Of a stretch of 64,000 bases of DNA, positions 11,007 through 21,817 are shown in pieces. The notes beneath the pieces were generated by a model that was given only the letters and a program-made list of their open reading frames with translations, was not told the DNA's origin and ran no database searches. Origin of the DNA: Cadophora sp. MPI-SDFR-AT-0126 (taxonomy: Eukaryota; Ascomycota; Leotiomycetes; Helotiales; Ploettnerulaceae); NCBI GenBank assembly GCA_020747065.1, contig JAGMVK010000025.1, positions 496,001 to 560,000 of the forward strand, given 5' to 3'. Both the position numbers and the translations under genes were made by a program. The first letter of the stretch is position 1; the number at the start of each line of letters is the position of its first letter.

Positions 11007-12381
11007 TTACAAGAAGAATGCAATAGCACCACCGATGATAGCGACAACGCTCATACCGAGAGCAGCTGCACCAGCTGTGGAGACAGTGGTTGGATTGAAT
11101 CCACCATTTCCGGCAGGAGTAGAGCCATTGCCATTGCCAGATCCTGAGCCAGATCCAGAGCCGCCTGATCCTGAACCGCCATTGTTTCCAGAGCTGGAAC
11201 CGCCAGCACCACCTTGGCCGCCTTGACCACCAGCACCTCCGGCACCTCCAGCTCCACCCTCACCACCTGCTCCGCCAGTTCCACCTTGACCTCCAGAGCC
11301 ACCATTTCCAGAAGGATAGTCTCCATCGCATTTGGGGCCAGTGCAGTCAGTATAACCACAGGGGCAGACAGCTCCCCTGCAGCCACATCGGCAGCGATAT
11401 GGGTTGCAGTAGCGAGGACCTCCTGAGTATGTACCATTGGGGTATGTCATGTTTTTGCTAGGGACAGTGGGGACAACACCAGGAACGGCGACAGCAGGTT
11501 CAGTGATGTTCTGGACACCGGCACAGGATGAGTTGGCAGCAATTGGGCACTCTGGAGCAGAGCAGATACTTTGTGGTTGAGCCCCTTGAGATGGTATGAC
11601 AGTTGTTGCTGGTGAACAGCGGAAACCAAAGATGTTCATGAGTGCTTGGCCAACTGGAGCAATATCCTCGGGAGTGACGCCAAATGACAAAGCAGAAGCA
11701 GCAACTTGTTCGATGAAGTAAGTAACCTCAGGTGGGCTGAGGACCATGAACCTGGAGGTGTTAGAAATTGCCGATACGCAGATGAGGAAAGTACGAACTT
11801 GTGGACATTGTATTGAGAAGAGTGGGCTGAGTACTCTGGGAAGTCCGAGCCACCTTGCATAGAGCAACCTAGAAGGGTGCCGAAGTATTGGTAGAGATGG
11901 GTCAAGAGGAGACTGGAGCTGTTAGCAGATGTCAATCGATGGAATGAGATGGCATACAATTGTCTGGAAGTGTTCCCATTGGCAGGCCTACCGGCCTTGA
12001 GAGCAGATGCACCACCATCATCGAAGAAGTTGACAGCGACACCGGAGGATCCTCCCTGGTTGGTAGATGTGAGGACGCCATTGAAGTATGGAAGAAGGTC
12101 GACTGCAACACCACCGACTTGGGCTGGGGCAAGGATACCAGGAACAACAGCACTGTTGGCCGTCTCTGAGTCTGCGAAGTGTCAGTGGAGGGCAAAGGTA
12201 GGCAGATGGGAGACATACAGTTACCGATCACGGCAGTGTTGACTATAGCAGTCAAGAGCTTGTATTGATTCGCTGCGGTATTGTCCTTGAACAAAGCAAT
12301 GGTGTACTTGTCGCAGAAGGAAGGGGTCTGGGCCGCGACAGTGCTGGCTGCAGCCACAAGGGCGAGGATGTTGAGATGCAT
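11007..12381 (-). CDS. GPI-anchored, Gly/Ser-rich cell-surface protein
   Basis: Four exons (12381-12219, 12171-11958, 11918-11799, 11751-11007) give 413 residues; each intron is about 40-50 bp and every junction keeps frame. The protein starts with a signal peptide (MHLNILALVAAASTVAAQT). A globular part of about 230 residues has conserved-looking Cys (FCDKY, LLGCSMQGG, FRCSP, SICSAPECPIAANSSC). A Cys-rich patch (YCNPYRCRCGCRGAVCPCGY) comes next, then a low-complexity Gly/Ser/Asn tail of about 90 residues. The C-terminus is a hydrophobic GPI signal (AAALGMSVVAIIGGAIAFFL). It should sit on the plasma membrane or in the cell wall. I know this architecture from unnamed ascomycete surface proteins, but no function. 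Confidence 0.85.
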
Positions 12382-14590
12382 GATTGATCGATTAATTGCG
12401 ATATTGAGATATCGAGAGAAGAAGTGTTTGATGTGATTCCAAAAGCAGATGGAGCAAAGTTGTGATGATGGAGATGCGGATGATCGATGGTGAAGAAGAG
12501 AGGAGAAGAAGGAAAGGAAGAAGAGAAAGATGGCAGCTTGAGTTGGCTGTACTAGTAGAGGGTACTAGAAAAGGAGGAAACAACGAACGACGTGGGAGAC
12601 GAGGAGGACCTGATGACAAAACAGGCAAGGACGACCACTGGCAAGGTCGAGACCAGGCTGCTGGCAAGGAAAGGGGGGAAAAACAGGTTCAAGTATATTG
12701 TGAAGACAACATACAGAATTGCTGATAATCCACAATGAATGAAGCAAAGCTGGATATCAGTAGATCAGTATTATTGAAAAATTGGTACAGTACTGTACTT
12801 CTCTGAGGTTTCCCGGAGCTCTGGATTCCGAAGGCCAAGTGAGGTTGGACGACATGAGGAGAGGAGGCTCTTTTCAGTATCCCTCGTGGGTCTAGGCCGG
12901 GCCTCAGAAGAATTTCTCTGAAATGAGAGAAGGTGTTGCTTTCCTCTTGGTCGGTGACTTCTGGGAAAGAGCTTTTGCTTGAGTGAGTGAGAAATATGAA
13001 CTGGAAATCAAGAGTCAATGATTGGCTGAGACTGGGTTGTGATGTATCTGATCTAGAAATCCGTGCAGGTGCCGCAAGTGATGCAACGGTGGATCAAAGC
13101 TTGATTCTGTAGTCTGGTGTACTGTACTACAAATCATCCTAGGCACCAAATCGACTGGTTGGAACTTGAGTCTCTGCCAGACATCAAGAGGTCTGTCCAT
13201 GTTGTGCCTCGGTCGGGGACTGAACTGGATATGAAGACTATACATCTCATCTGCTGATCGTAATCTGCTGTTCTCGCTCATACCATCAACATGGGAAGTA
13301 CGAGCTGTGACTGGCCACGACACAGTTTTCGATTGATAAACTCAATGTATGGTCTGCAAAGAAACACGGGACCGTCCAGCAGCGACCGCATCTCGGTCGT
13401 CCGGGAGCTCAGTGGGCTCCAAAGTTATGTTCACGCATGGTTAGTGTGGTTCATCAGAGTTTAATAGCATGTGGAAAACGAGTTTAAATGCTGTTGAGTC
13501 AAACAAAGGCCAGCGGGGAGAGGAAAGGCAGTAGAAGCGGCGAGGAACCGATGAATATGGAGATGGATACGTTGTAGAGATGCTGCGGGGGATGGTCCTG
13601 AAATTATGACATGATATAAGCTGTTTTTGAAGACGCGGTGCTGCTCGAGGAGTTGCGATGAGCAAATATCATGCGGACCTACTCATAGTAAGTGACGTTG
13701 AATTAAAGAGATGTGCTGATGTCTACTAGGTTCTGAGATCGGCTTATGTTTCTCGTGTTAAAAATTCTTCGTGTTGATTGGTTCAAGGCCCGTCCCGCCA
13801 GGAACAGTGATCGGACCACTGGAGATCTATCAACAGGTACCGCGCTGCGAGCCGGAAAGATAGACGACGAATCCTTCCTATGTTTTGCATTTACTGGGAT
13901 TATTTACTTACCTCGGGACACATTTTAATTTCATCATTTTATTTTATGAAGACCAAAAGTCAATTAATTTCTTTCTTCACTCAATATTGTTTCTCTCCAC
14001 ACTTCCCTTTCTGGGCAAGCTTCCATCACCAGCCTCTCCAGGCCAAGCCCCTATCAGCGTTGCGCTGTGCTGATGCATAAAGATCGCCAAGCAAGCGAAT
14101 CTGCAGCGTTGGCAGCAGCCAGAGCTGCAAGATGCGCGTCTCCCAAACTCTCATTCAACCTACCTCCCTGTACATATCGACCCGAATATCACCAATTTCC
14201 ATACAATCCCCTCCCCTCGCGGCACTCCACACTCGTTACAACACCTTGAAGCCGGTGATGCTTCACAATTTCACCTAGAGGTCCTCAACCTTCTCTGATC
14301 CTCTGTTCGCGACCTCCCCACGCATTCTCTCGATCCATCTCCAAACTACATCCTCGTGCCTCCAATCAACCCCGTTACAATGCACCCAGCCAGCCTGCAG
14401 TCCCGGCGCACATGAGATACGAGACCATCTCAAACACATCGAACAAACATCCACCATTGTCCCACAAACATGTCGTACTCCCCGCCATCCCCATCGCCTT
14501 CAAGAACTCGCTGAGCAGAGCAAGCAATGCGCCGTCTCCCAACAACACCAGCAAAAACGACGATACTAACCACCAGCAAAGCCACCAACA
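12382..14590. other. Long intergenic region between divergent genes
   Basis: This 2.2-kb stretch separates the 5' ends of the GPI-protein gene (minus) and the GAR-domain gene (plus). It has a purine-rich segment at about 12456-12660 on the plus strand, next to the GPI-protein start, and a C/T-rich leader at about 14140-14590 before the GAR gene. Both fit promoter or 5' UTR sequence. Short ORFs inside have biased low-complexity composition. Confidence 0.5.
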
Positions 14591-17500
14591 ATGGACGGAT
14601 CACCCCCTCCCCTCCTCTCCCCCAGCATCCCTCGATTTGCGCCTCCTCGAACACATACCCGCACACCCTCTCGTTCTCCAACCCGTCACAGACTCGCAGA
14701 CGATATCCTCTCCGATCTCTCTCCTGCCACGACCTTGGAAGCATTCACCAACCCATCCGGCAAGCTAAAAGCTAGCATCGAGGCGGCCACACCCAGCGAA
14801 AGAGCCTTCGGCCTACGAGCCACCCTCGCATCAAAGAAGATACAGGAATGGGTTGATGAGCTATCAGGGTGGCCATGGCCGGCAGAAGGGGGATCCTTAG
14901 GCTTTGAAATGCCATCTGCGAAAAGACGGAAATTGTCTATACAAGGAGACGATCGAGGTCGGCGCAACAGTGATGGCGATGTCCAAGAACCAAAATACAT
15001 AGGTAGTCTCCTAGAACCAGAAGTCGAGCGCTACGAAAACCGTATCGATGATATTACTGCCGACATGGAGGATTTGAATGTTGAAGAGATCAAGCGCCAG
15101 GTCCTCGATACGCATTTCTCCCCAAGATCTCGGCCGTCCTCTTCTGCTTCCAATGCACCGCCTATGCCTAGTCTCTTCGCCTCGTATACACGAATGGATG
15201 ATTTTACAGCAGTCATCACAGCTACGGTTCTACAGTCTCTGCCAAATTTGAGCAGGCTCACTCGTTTGATGGACGTCTGGAATATACGCTTGAGCGTGCT
15301 CAGAAAAGTTCCTCCGCTGATGCTCGCACTGGACGATGCCGAGACGGCTTTGAAGAGTGGTTGGACAGCAATCGATAAATTAGACGACTCTGGAAGTCCA
15401 CCTCCACAAACCGGAGACGTACACCTCTCCCGGAAAACCTTCGAAGTTATGCGCGGAGTCCTGCAAGACAAAGTCACAACACTAGGGCAGGACCTGGATT
15501 ACATGCTCGACACGTTAGAAGGTCGAGAGGATACCCTGCCGGACTCTTGGTTAGACCGCATGGAGACTCTCGAGAATGATTATGGGTCTTGGGTTGTGTC
15601 TGGGGATAGAAAAGTCAGAGAGGGTGAATGGGCTAGATTGGCTAAGGCCAGGAAAGAAGAGGATGATGCGCGGAAATTGAAAGAAGCAGAGGCAGCAGAG
15701 ACTGCAAGACGGAAAGCGGAGGAAGAGGCGAGATTGAAAGCACAACTGGACGCTGAGGCAGAAGCTGCTAAGTTGAAAGCGGAACAAGAAGCGCAAGAAG
15801 CTGCGCGTTTACGGGCTTTCAAAGAGGCCAAAGAAGCTGAGGCGGCAGACATCGCGAGACGGAAAACAGAAGATGATGCGAAGGAAGCTGCGAGACTGGA
15901 AGCTTTGAGAAAGGCCGAGGAACTTGAGGCTGCGAGAGTGTTAGCGGAAGAGGCTGAAGTCGCAAAATTGAAGGCGGAGGAGAATGCTCAAGATCTTGCA
16001 CGGCAAAAAGCTCTGCAACAAGCCAAAGAGGCTGAGGTTACAAGGCTGATCGCCGAACAGGAGGCGGAATCCGCTAGACTTCAAGCCGAGAAAGATGCCC
16101 GAGAGCTGGCCGAACAGAAAGCTTTGGATGAGGCTGCACAAGTTGAAGATGAGAGATTGGCCGTACAACGTACTCAATCCGAAGACAAGTCCCAAAAAGC
16201 AGCACAACAAGCTTCGAGGGATGCTGAAATAGCCGAAGCGGAAAGGCTCAAAGCGGACCCTGAAGCCCAGGAGGCTGCCAAGAGGGAAGCTTTGGAATCT
16301 GTACAGAAAGAGACACAGCCGGATGCTGAAACGCCAATATCCAACCGAAATGCGAAAGATATTGAGGCTTCTCATCAATCAGAAACTGTGAAGAGTGCGC
16401 TCTCAGAGCAGGACGAGCAGGACGCCGGGACAGCAGAAGCAGAGGCTCAACAGGATATCAGCGCTTCAGAATCCGCTAAGCCGACTTTCATTCCATTGGA
16501 TATTGCAGAAGATGAACCAGACAATCAAAGAATCACAGAGTGCGATATATGCGAAGAGATTCGACAGAGCAAGCCCAATTCACCATCGCGGCCTGGCCTG
16601 GGACCTACAGCCAACTCGGGTGCTGTTCGAGCTCGAAATTTCGTAGACTCTCTCACGACCAATTACGATGATGCTGTCAATCCCCAAATCACGAGATATG
16701 CTCCATTTGATGGTGAATTTGAAGCTTCAGAACTAGCAATCCGGACGACCGAGGTTGTAGTCAAGCAGAGATCTACAGATGGCTTTGACCTAGCGTCTCC
16801 CATCCACCTGGACGATTCTTTCCCTGAGACTCCGACCTCGTCCACGATATCTAGTGCGGCTAGAGTTTTAACATCGCCGACATCAGAAGAATCTAGCCCT
16901 CCTCGCTCAAAAGTGTTACCGTTCGGGCAGGGATTCACGAAACTTGTTCGAGCTTCTTCTCCAACGCGAGAGGATGGTAGATTGTTGCCAGCCAGCACGT
17001 ATGAAGTCACTCAGATAAGCAGCGCTCCTTCGCCTGCCCCTCAGACGCCGGTCAGATCTGAATTCGCCTTTGATGGTGCAAATGATGCCAATGACTCTGA
17101 ACCAGCCCAGTCCCGGAAGTCGGGCGACGAAGAGTGGATTGTGGTTGAGTCCCCCGGTAGCGGCTCCAAGGTGCCGAGCGATACTCAAGACCATCACTCA
17201 GACCACGAAAGTTCAAACTCCAGGTCATCAGTTCTTCTGGATTACTCTACATCCGAGCCTACGCCGGAAATCTTTGAAGCTCAACCTGCTGAGTATTTTG
17301 CATCACCCATCAAGAGTCCTCGACGTGTTGCTGAACAGGGGGACCTTGAAATGCTCACCGTATCAGTGCCAGTCACTCCACAGCCGGTCAAGACTGTCTC
17401 AGACGCCCAGGATTCAACTACCACAAAGTCGGCCGCATCCGTGGCAACGAATCGACAATCCAGAGAATCTACCAACTCTATTCTGTCTCCTGTTGCTGAG

Positions 17501-19204
17501 GAGTCTCTGTTACGGTCAACTGATTTGGATTTGGATGGCCGCTGTGATGCTTGTGATGTTTCTGTTCGTGACTTGCAGGCATTAGAGACAGATTCCAGCA
17601 ATGACACTGATCTTTCGGTCCTCGCCCACAAGACTTCATTCACTCGAATCGATAGTCCAATCAGACGTATCTCGATACCTCGTCGAGAGAGCATATCTTC
17701 TGATGCATCGACCATCATTCATGGTCGTGTTGGCGAGTCTCTTTCATCAACAGTTGCTTCACCAATATCAGACGATGCTACAGAGTCCTCATTTGAACAG
17801 TCTCCATCAGCAGGACGGATTGGGCATCGGAGTGTCAAGTCGTACGATATCAGTCCTCCCAACTCACCTCCTCCGGGGTTAGCTAAACGACCTTCGTTGT
17901 TCCTGCCAACTACTCCAGGCTTATCTCCTTCCATAGATCCAACAACGCCACTACCAGATAGCATGCCTTCGACTCCCCTTGATGCCCCAATATTTGGGAA
18001 CATTGACGTATCAACGGTGCCAATGATCAGCAGTCCTAAAAAGCCCAGTACAGACGACCAGATGCAACAACAAATTTCCTCCCTCCTAGAATCAATTCCT
18101 GCACGCATCCGTCTAACAACTGAACCCAACGAAACACCCTTCACGTCTCAGACCTTACGGCCCAAGAAGACTCGCCGCTCAATCACCCCATCATTTCGCT
18201 CCTCCTCAAGCATGTCCAACTACAGCACAACCTCCCGTGCACCAACCCCATCGTTCACCCTTGCCCCGGCATTTGGCAAGACATCCTCCCGCCCACGCCC
18301 ACAAAGCAGCAATCCTGAAATCAAACTCTATCACCTCTCCCGCTCCACCGGGGAAGCACCGATCAAGCTCTTCGTCCGTCTCGTCGGCGAGCATGGCGAG
18401 AGAGTCATGGTTCGCGTTGGAGGCGGCTGGGCAGATCTGGGAGAGTACTTGAAGGAATATGCAAGTCATCATGGGCGACGCTCTGCCGTTGACGCAGGCG
18501 ACAAAGTGCAGATCCAAGATCTGCCTTCTCGGAATGTATCCTCCTCGTCCACAGCAACTCTCCGCGGTAATGGGAATGGTAATTCTATGAACGGCCGATC
18601 AACTCCAGATCCCCGCCCACAAAGCGTGATGGAACGTGACCGTCCAGGAAGCAGTCTCTTCGTCCGGAAAACCAGGCGTTCAGTCGGTGAATACTCGTCC
18701 TCTTCATCTTCCAACACCACCACCGCAGCGTCAATGTTCGACCCATCCCGCGCACCATCCACACCTCTCCCCACCACATCTTCGCTCCATCGTAACCTAG
18801 TCAGCACTCCACCATCCACCATCTCATCCAACTCCAACTCAGGCGAAAAAGACAGGAACGCACGCTCCTCCTCGCGCCTCTCCTGGACCTCGGACGACGG
18901 AAAAGCGTCTCTCGCATTAGGTCTCGCGGGTCCCAAAAGTAAGAACGTAACGATTAGCGAGAGGGATCAGGAGTGGGTAGAGAGTATGAAGGAGAAAGTC
19001 AGACTGGCTAGTGCGGAGAAGGAGAAGAGAGAAAAGGCCAGGGATAGGGACAGTGGTGTGGGGATGGTTGGTAGTGGGGGTTTGAAGGGGAAAGGAGAGG
19101 GAAGAGAAGGAAAGGGTGAGGGGAGTGGGAGGGAGAGTCGTGCGAGTTTTGGGGAGATGGAGAAGGTTGGGGGGACGAAGAGGTTGTTTAGGAGGGGAGT
19201 GTGA
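14591..19204 (+). CDS. Large coiled-coil protein with GAS2/GAR microtubule-binding motif
   Basis: One uninterrupted frame of 1537 residues. The N-terminus is Pro/Ser/Arg-rich and leads into DDILSDLSPATTLEAF and a helical region to about residue 350 (for example SLPNLSRLTRLMDVWNIRLS). Residues about 350-590 are a long Ala/Glu/Lys/Arg coiled coil with repeated KAEEEARLKA-like heptads. A very long Ser/Pro/Thr-rich disordered part follows. Near residue 1240-1300 is LFVRLVGEHGERVMVRVGGG followed by WADLGEYLKEY, matching the core of the GAS2-related (GAR) domain, which binds microtubules in animal GAS2 and spectraplakins. The tail is basic and Gly-rich. A role in linking microtubules to the nucleus or cortex is likely by analogy but not shown here. 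The ATG at 14591 has no upstream in-frame alternative with better features. Confidence 0.85.
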   Translation: MDGSPPPLLSPSIPRFAPPRTHTRTPSRSPTRHRLADDILSDLSPATTLEAFTNPSGKLKASIEAATPSERAFGLRATLASKKIQEWVDELSGWPWPAEGGSLGFEMPSAKRRKLSIQGDDRGRRNSDGDVQEPKYIGSLLEPEVERYENRIDDITADMEDLNVEEIKRQVLDTHFSPRSRPSSSASNAPPMPSLFASYTRMDDFTAVITATVLQSLPNLSRLTRLMDVWNIRLSVLRKVPPLMLALDDAETALKSGWTAIDKLDDSGSPPPQTGDVHLSRKTFEVMRGVLQDKVTTLGQDLDYMLDTLEGREDTLPDSWLDRMETLENDYGSWVVSGDRKVREGEWARLAKARKEEDDARKLKEAEAAETARRKAEEEARLKAQLDAEAEAAKLKAEQEAQEAARLRAFKEAKEAEAADIARRKTEDDAKEAARLEALRKAEELEAARVLAEEAEVAKLKAEENAQDLARQKALQQAKEAEVTRLIAEQEAESARLQAEKDARELAEQKALDEAAQVEDERLAVQRTQSEDKSQKAAQQASRDAEIAEAERLKADPEAQEAAKREALESVQKETQPDAETPISNRNAKDIEASHQSETVKSALSEQDEQDAGTAEAEAQQDISASESAKPTFIPLDIAEDEPDNQRITECDICEEIRQSKPNSPSRPGLGPTANSGAVRARNFVDSLTTNYDDAVNPQITRYAPFDGEFEASELAIRTTEVVVKQRSTDGFDLASPIHLDDSFPETPTSSTISSAARVLTSPTSEESSPPRSKVLPFGQGFTKLVRASSPTREDGRLLPASTYEVTQISSAPSPAPQTPVRSEFAFDGANDANDSEPAQSRKSGDEEWIVVESPGSGSKVPSDTQDHHSDHESSNSRSSVLLDYSTSEPTPEIFEAQPAEYFASPIKSPRRVAEQGDLEMLTVSVPVTPQPVKTVSDAQDSTTTKSAASVATNRQSRESTNSILSPVAEESLLRSTDLDLDGRCDACDVSVRDLQALETDSSNDTDLSVLAHKTSFTRIDSPIRRISIPRRESISSDASTIIHGRVGESLSSTVASPISDDATESSFEQSPSAGRIGHRSVKSYDISPPNSPPPGLAKRPSLFLPTTPGLSPSIDPTTPLPDSMPSTPLDAPIFGNIDVSTVPMISSPKKPSTDDQMQQQISSLLESIPARIRLTTEPNETPFTSQTLRPKKTRRSITPSFRSSSSMSNYSTTSRAPTPSFTLAPAFGKTSSRPRPQSSNPEIKLYHLSRSTGEAPIKLFVRLVGEHGERVMVRVGGGWADLGEYLKEYASHHGRRSAVDAGDKVQIQDLPSRNVSSSSTATLRGNGNGNSMNGRSTPDPRPQSVMERDRPGSSLFVRKTRRSVGEYSSSSSSNTTTAASMFDPSRAPSTPLPTTSSLHRNLVSTPPSTISSNSNSGEKDRNARSSSRLSWTSDDGKASLALGLAGPKSKNVTISERDQEWVESMKEKVRLASAEKEKREKARDRDSGVGMVGSGGLKGKGEGREGKGEGSGRESRASFGEMEKVGGTKRLFRRGV

Positions 19205-20016
19205 GGTGGTCCACGATTCATTTCTTCAATTCTGCTCTTTCTTGGTCTGAGGAGTTGACGTCGATGGCGCCTCAACCTTCACAAGTTTCTTTAAGTTCGA
19301 CACGGCGGTGGTGCTGCATAGCATAGGAGTTTTGACATCCTCTATTTCCTTTGTTTGTCTATTTCATTTTTGATTCGTTTCACTTCCAGTTCGGGTTGCA
19401 CCGGGAAATACCATAGCATAGCAAGGCATAGCAAAGGCACAAGGATAAGGATAAGGATAGGCATTGGAATACCCAGGCTCGCGAGGAGTGTTTTTATTGG
19501 CGAGAGAAAGAGGAAGGAGACTTAGATAGTGGATCAGTGGAATAGAAATTCAAAACGATACAATTCTATACCCCCTTCCCTTGCTTTCCCTCTTTGTGCT
19601 CTACTTCCTTCCTTCCTTTCTTCTCCCCTTCAACACTCATCCACCCACCCACTCCCCCATCTAATCAGTCCGTCCTCCATCGTAAACTACACTTCCACTC
19701 AATAACAAATCAGTTACATAGCTCATCACATCCTCTCCCCCCAATCCAAGCCTCATCAAAACATTCCGCTACACAAAATCACTCAGATTTATTCACGAGC
19801 TGCAAGGGCACATACATGATTTTGAAAAGTCGCTTAATTAGCTTGCTAAAACTCGTCGTGAAAATGACTTGTTAGCGGCAATCTGTCATCTCCAAACCAA
19901 CAACAGGCAGCAGCAGGCATCAGCGAAGCGACAACTGCAATGTGGCTACAGCTTGAAGGTATAAGTGCCAAAGTCCTTCAGGTCTTCCGAATGACCTGGC
20001 ATGGTCAAGATCTAGT
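19205..20016. other. Intergenic region with 3' flank and promoter
   Basis: It follows the GAR gene and precedes the secreted leucine-rich protein gene. It holds short tandem repeats (separate entry) and a C/T-rich stretch at about 19565-19680. No supported gene. Confidence 0.5.
19412..19463 (+). repeat. Short tandem repeats (CATAGCA and AAGGAT-like)
   Basis: Three copies of a CATAGCA-like word (19412-19434) are followed by three copies of AAGGAT/AAGGATA (about 19441-19460). The array is short and imperfect and lies in the 3' flank of the GAR gene. Confidence 0.6.
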
Positions 20017-21463
20017 ATGAAGCTCACAATCATCCTCTCATTCGTCGCTGCCGCAACGGCCATTCCTGGCCTCTCGTCGCTTCAGACCTGGCTAGCGAGT
20101 TTCCAACAGCCCATCTTAAATCTCATCGACAACCCACGCCGAACCTCCACAATCCCTCAATTCATCCTCGACACTAACCACCCGTGGATCCTCGCGAACC
20201 AACGCAAACTCGAGGGCCTCCCAAACTCCGAAGCATTTCTATGCCAAGATCTAGACCTGAACCGCCATCCTGAGAGCCAGGCCAGCGGCGCAGATCTGGA
20301 AGTCCCAGCCAACCTCTTCGATAACCTAGTGATAGACAACAATCGAGCTGGGACTTCACGTCCAGGTTGGCCCAATGCCATTGAACGCTTAACCGAAATC
20401 AATCGCTGCCCTCGGGCGCTCGCAAATGCGAAGTCTTTACACGTTGACGTGTACGTACACTGCGACAGCTACTCAGACCTCTGGCTGCGCGCTCTCGAGC
20501 CCTGCCATCCACCACAAGAAGTCGCTATACTATTCAGTGACGTCTTGGGATCCATGACTAGCTTGCAACATCTCTACTGGGGAATCCCGCAAGGTGACGC
20601 ACACTTCTTCGAGGAGTCATTCAAGTGCCGAAATCTGTCTATGCCGTCTGTCACGAGCCTGAAGCCGGGACCGTTGAGTCAATACCTGGTCGGTATATGT
20701 CCTCATCTCGAAGAGCTGGAGGATGGCAGTGGCTATGGTTGGTATGACTACTCGTTGGCACCGGGGCTGAAGCGCTTTGCCATGTATGGCGCTCATGAAG
20801 GATGGTCGCCGTCTATGGCTTCTGGTGAGTCTGCTGTTCAAGCACAAAACCTGTTCACGGATGATTGTGGGACTGACCATCGACGGCAGAAGTCGTGAAA
20901 TCAATGCCTCAACTCGAAAGCCTTCGGCTCGACGGCTCTCTCGGCAGAGATCGAAACGAGGAGAAGACCTCCGATCTCAAAGTAAACAAACCCCTCCACC
21001 CCTCCTTCCTTCTTTATCTCCCACCCTTTATTCTAAACAGCTCCTGATCCTTCCCTCCCAGGAAATCACAACCATCCTCAGCGCCCTGGAAAACCTCACA
21101 CATATCGACCTCCCGCACTCTTCCGGTCTAGGCCTCGGCTTCGACGGCGGCGCTTGGTGCGGAAACGCCTATTACGGCAAGTCGGGGAGAGCATATGGAC
21201 GATCAGTCTTGAGGCAGGGCGCGGAAATTACGGAACTGGCGGCAGATATCGTAATGGCGAACTTGCCGCAGTTGAAAAGTTTCACGATTGGTGGGATGGC
21301 GCCGAATGTTACGAGAGCGGAGAATGGGACTGTGTCGTTGGTTTGGCCCTGGACGGGAAGGATGCGCGAGTGGTTGTTGGAAGTGGAGCCGGAGGTGGAG
21401 GACTTTGAGGATGTTGAGTATGGAGGGATGGGAGGAGTGGATTTTGACGGTGTTGAAGGATGA
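20017..21463 (+). CDS. Secreted leucine-rich-type protein of unknown function
   Basis: Three exons (20017-20824, 20890-20981, 21062-21463) encode 433 residues; introns have GTGAGT...GGCAG and GTAAAC...CCCAG ends and keep frame. The N-terminus is a signal peptide (MKLTIILSFVAAATAIPGLS). The body has irregular leucine-rich segments such as SLQHLYWGIP, MPQLESLRLDGSLG, LENLTHIDLPHSSGLG and NLPQLKSFTIGG, similar to the solenoid seen in fungal F-box/LRR-type proteins, but no F-box is present. Acidic, Gly-rich residues end the protein. Secretion is inferred from the signal peptide alone; a partner or ligand cannot be named. Confidence 0.8.
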
Positions 21464-21817
21464 AAGATATTATCTTCCACATCAAGGTGAATGTGGAAAC
21501 AAGCAACAGAGGATGAGCTAATCACCGACAACTGATCGGCTGATATTATTTCTGAATGTACACTTAGATCTACGGCATCGAGCTTCGTAATTGTGTGCCT
21601 ATATAGCATATATTGTCTCAAAACCTAACAGCTCCGGTACTTTACCATGTAGAAGTGTCATCCACGTGATTCTGTATTGCGGCATGACACGTGAGAATTG
21701 CGAATCTCACCAGCTCTAATGTAAGCTCTGGAGGTACCAAAGCTCCCAAACTCATATAAAACATTGCAAAGGTCTTATAAAACAAATATAATATTATCCA
21801 GGTCAAGTCAAGCTACA
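21464..21817. promoter_or_regulatory. Intergenic region with TATA box of the flavin monooxygenase gene
   Basis: The region holds the 3' flank of the preceding gene and TATAAA at 21755-21760 (CTCATATAAAACATT), about 60 bases upstream of the ATG at 21818. Confidence 0.5.
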
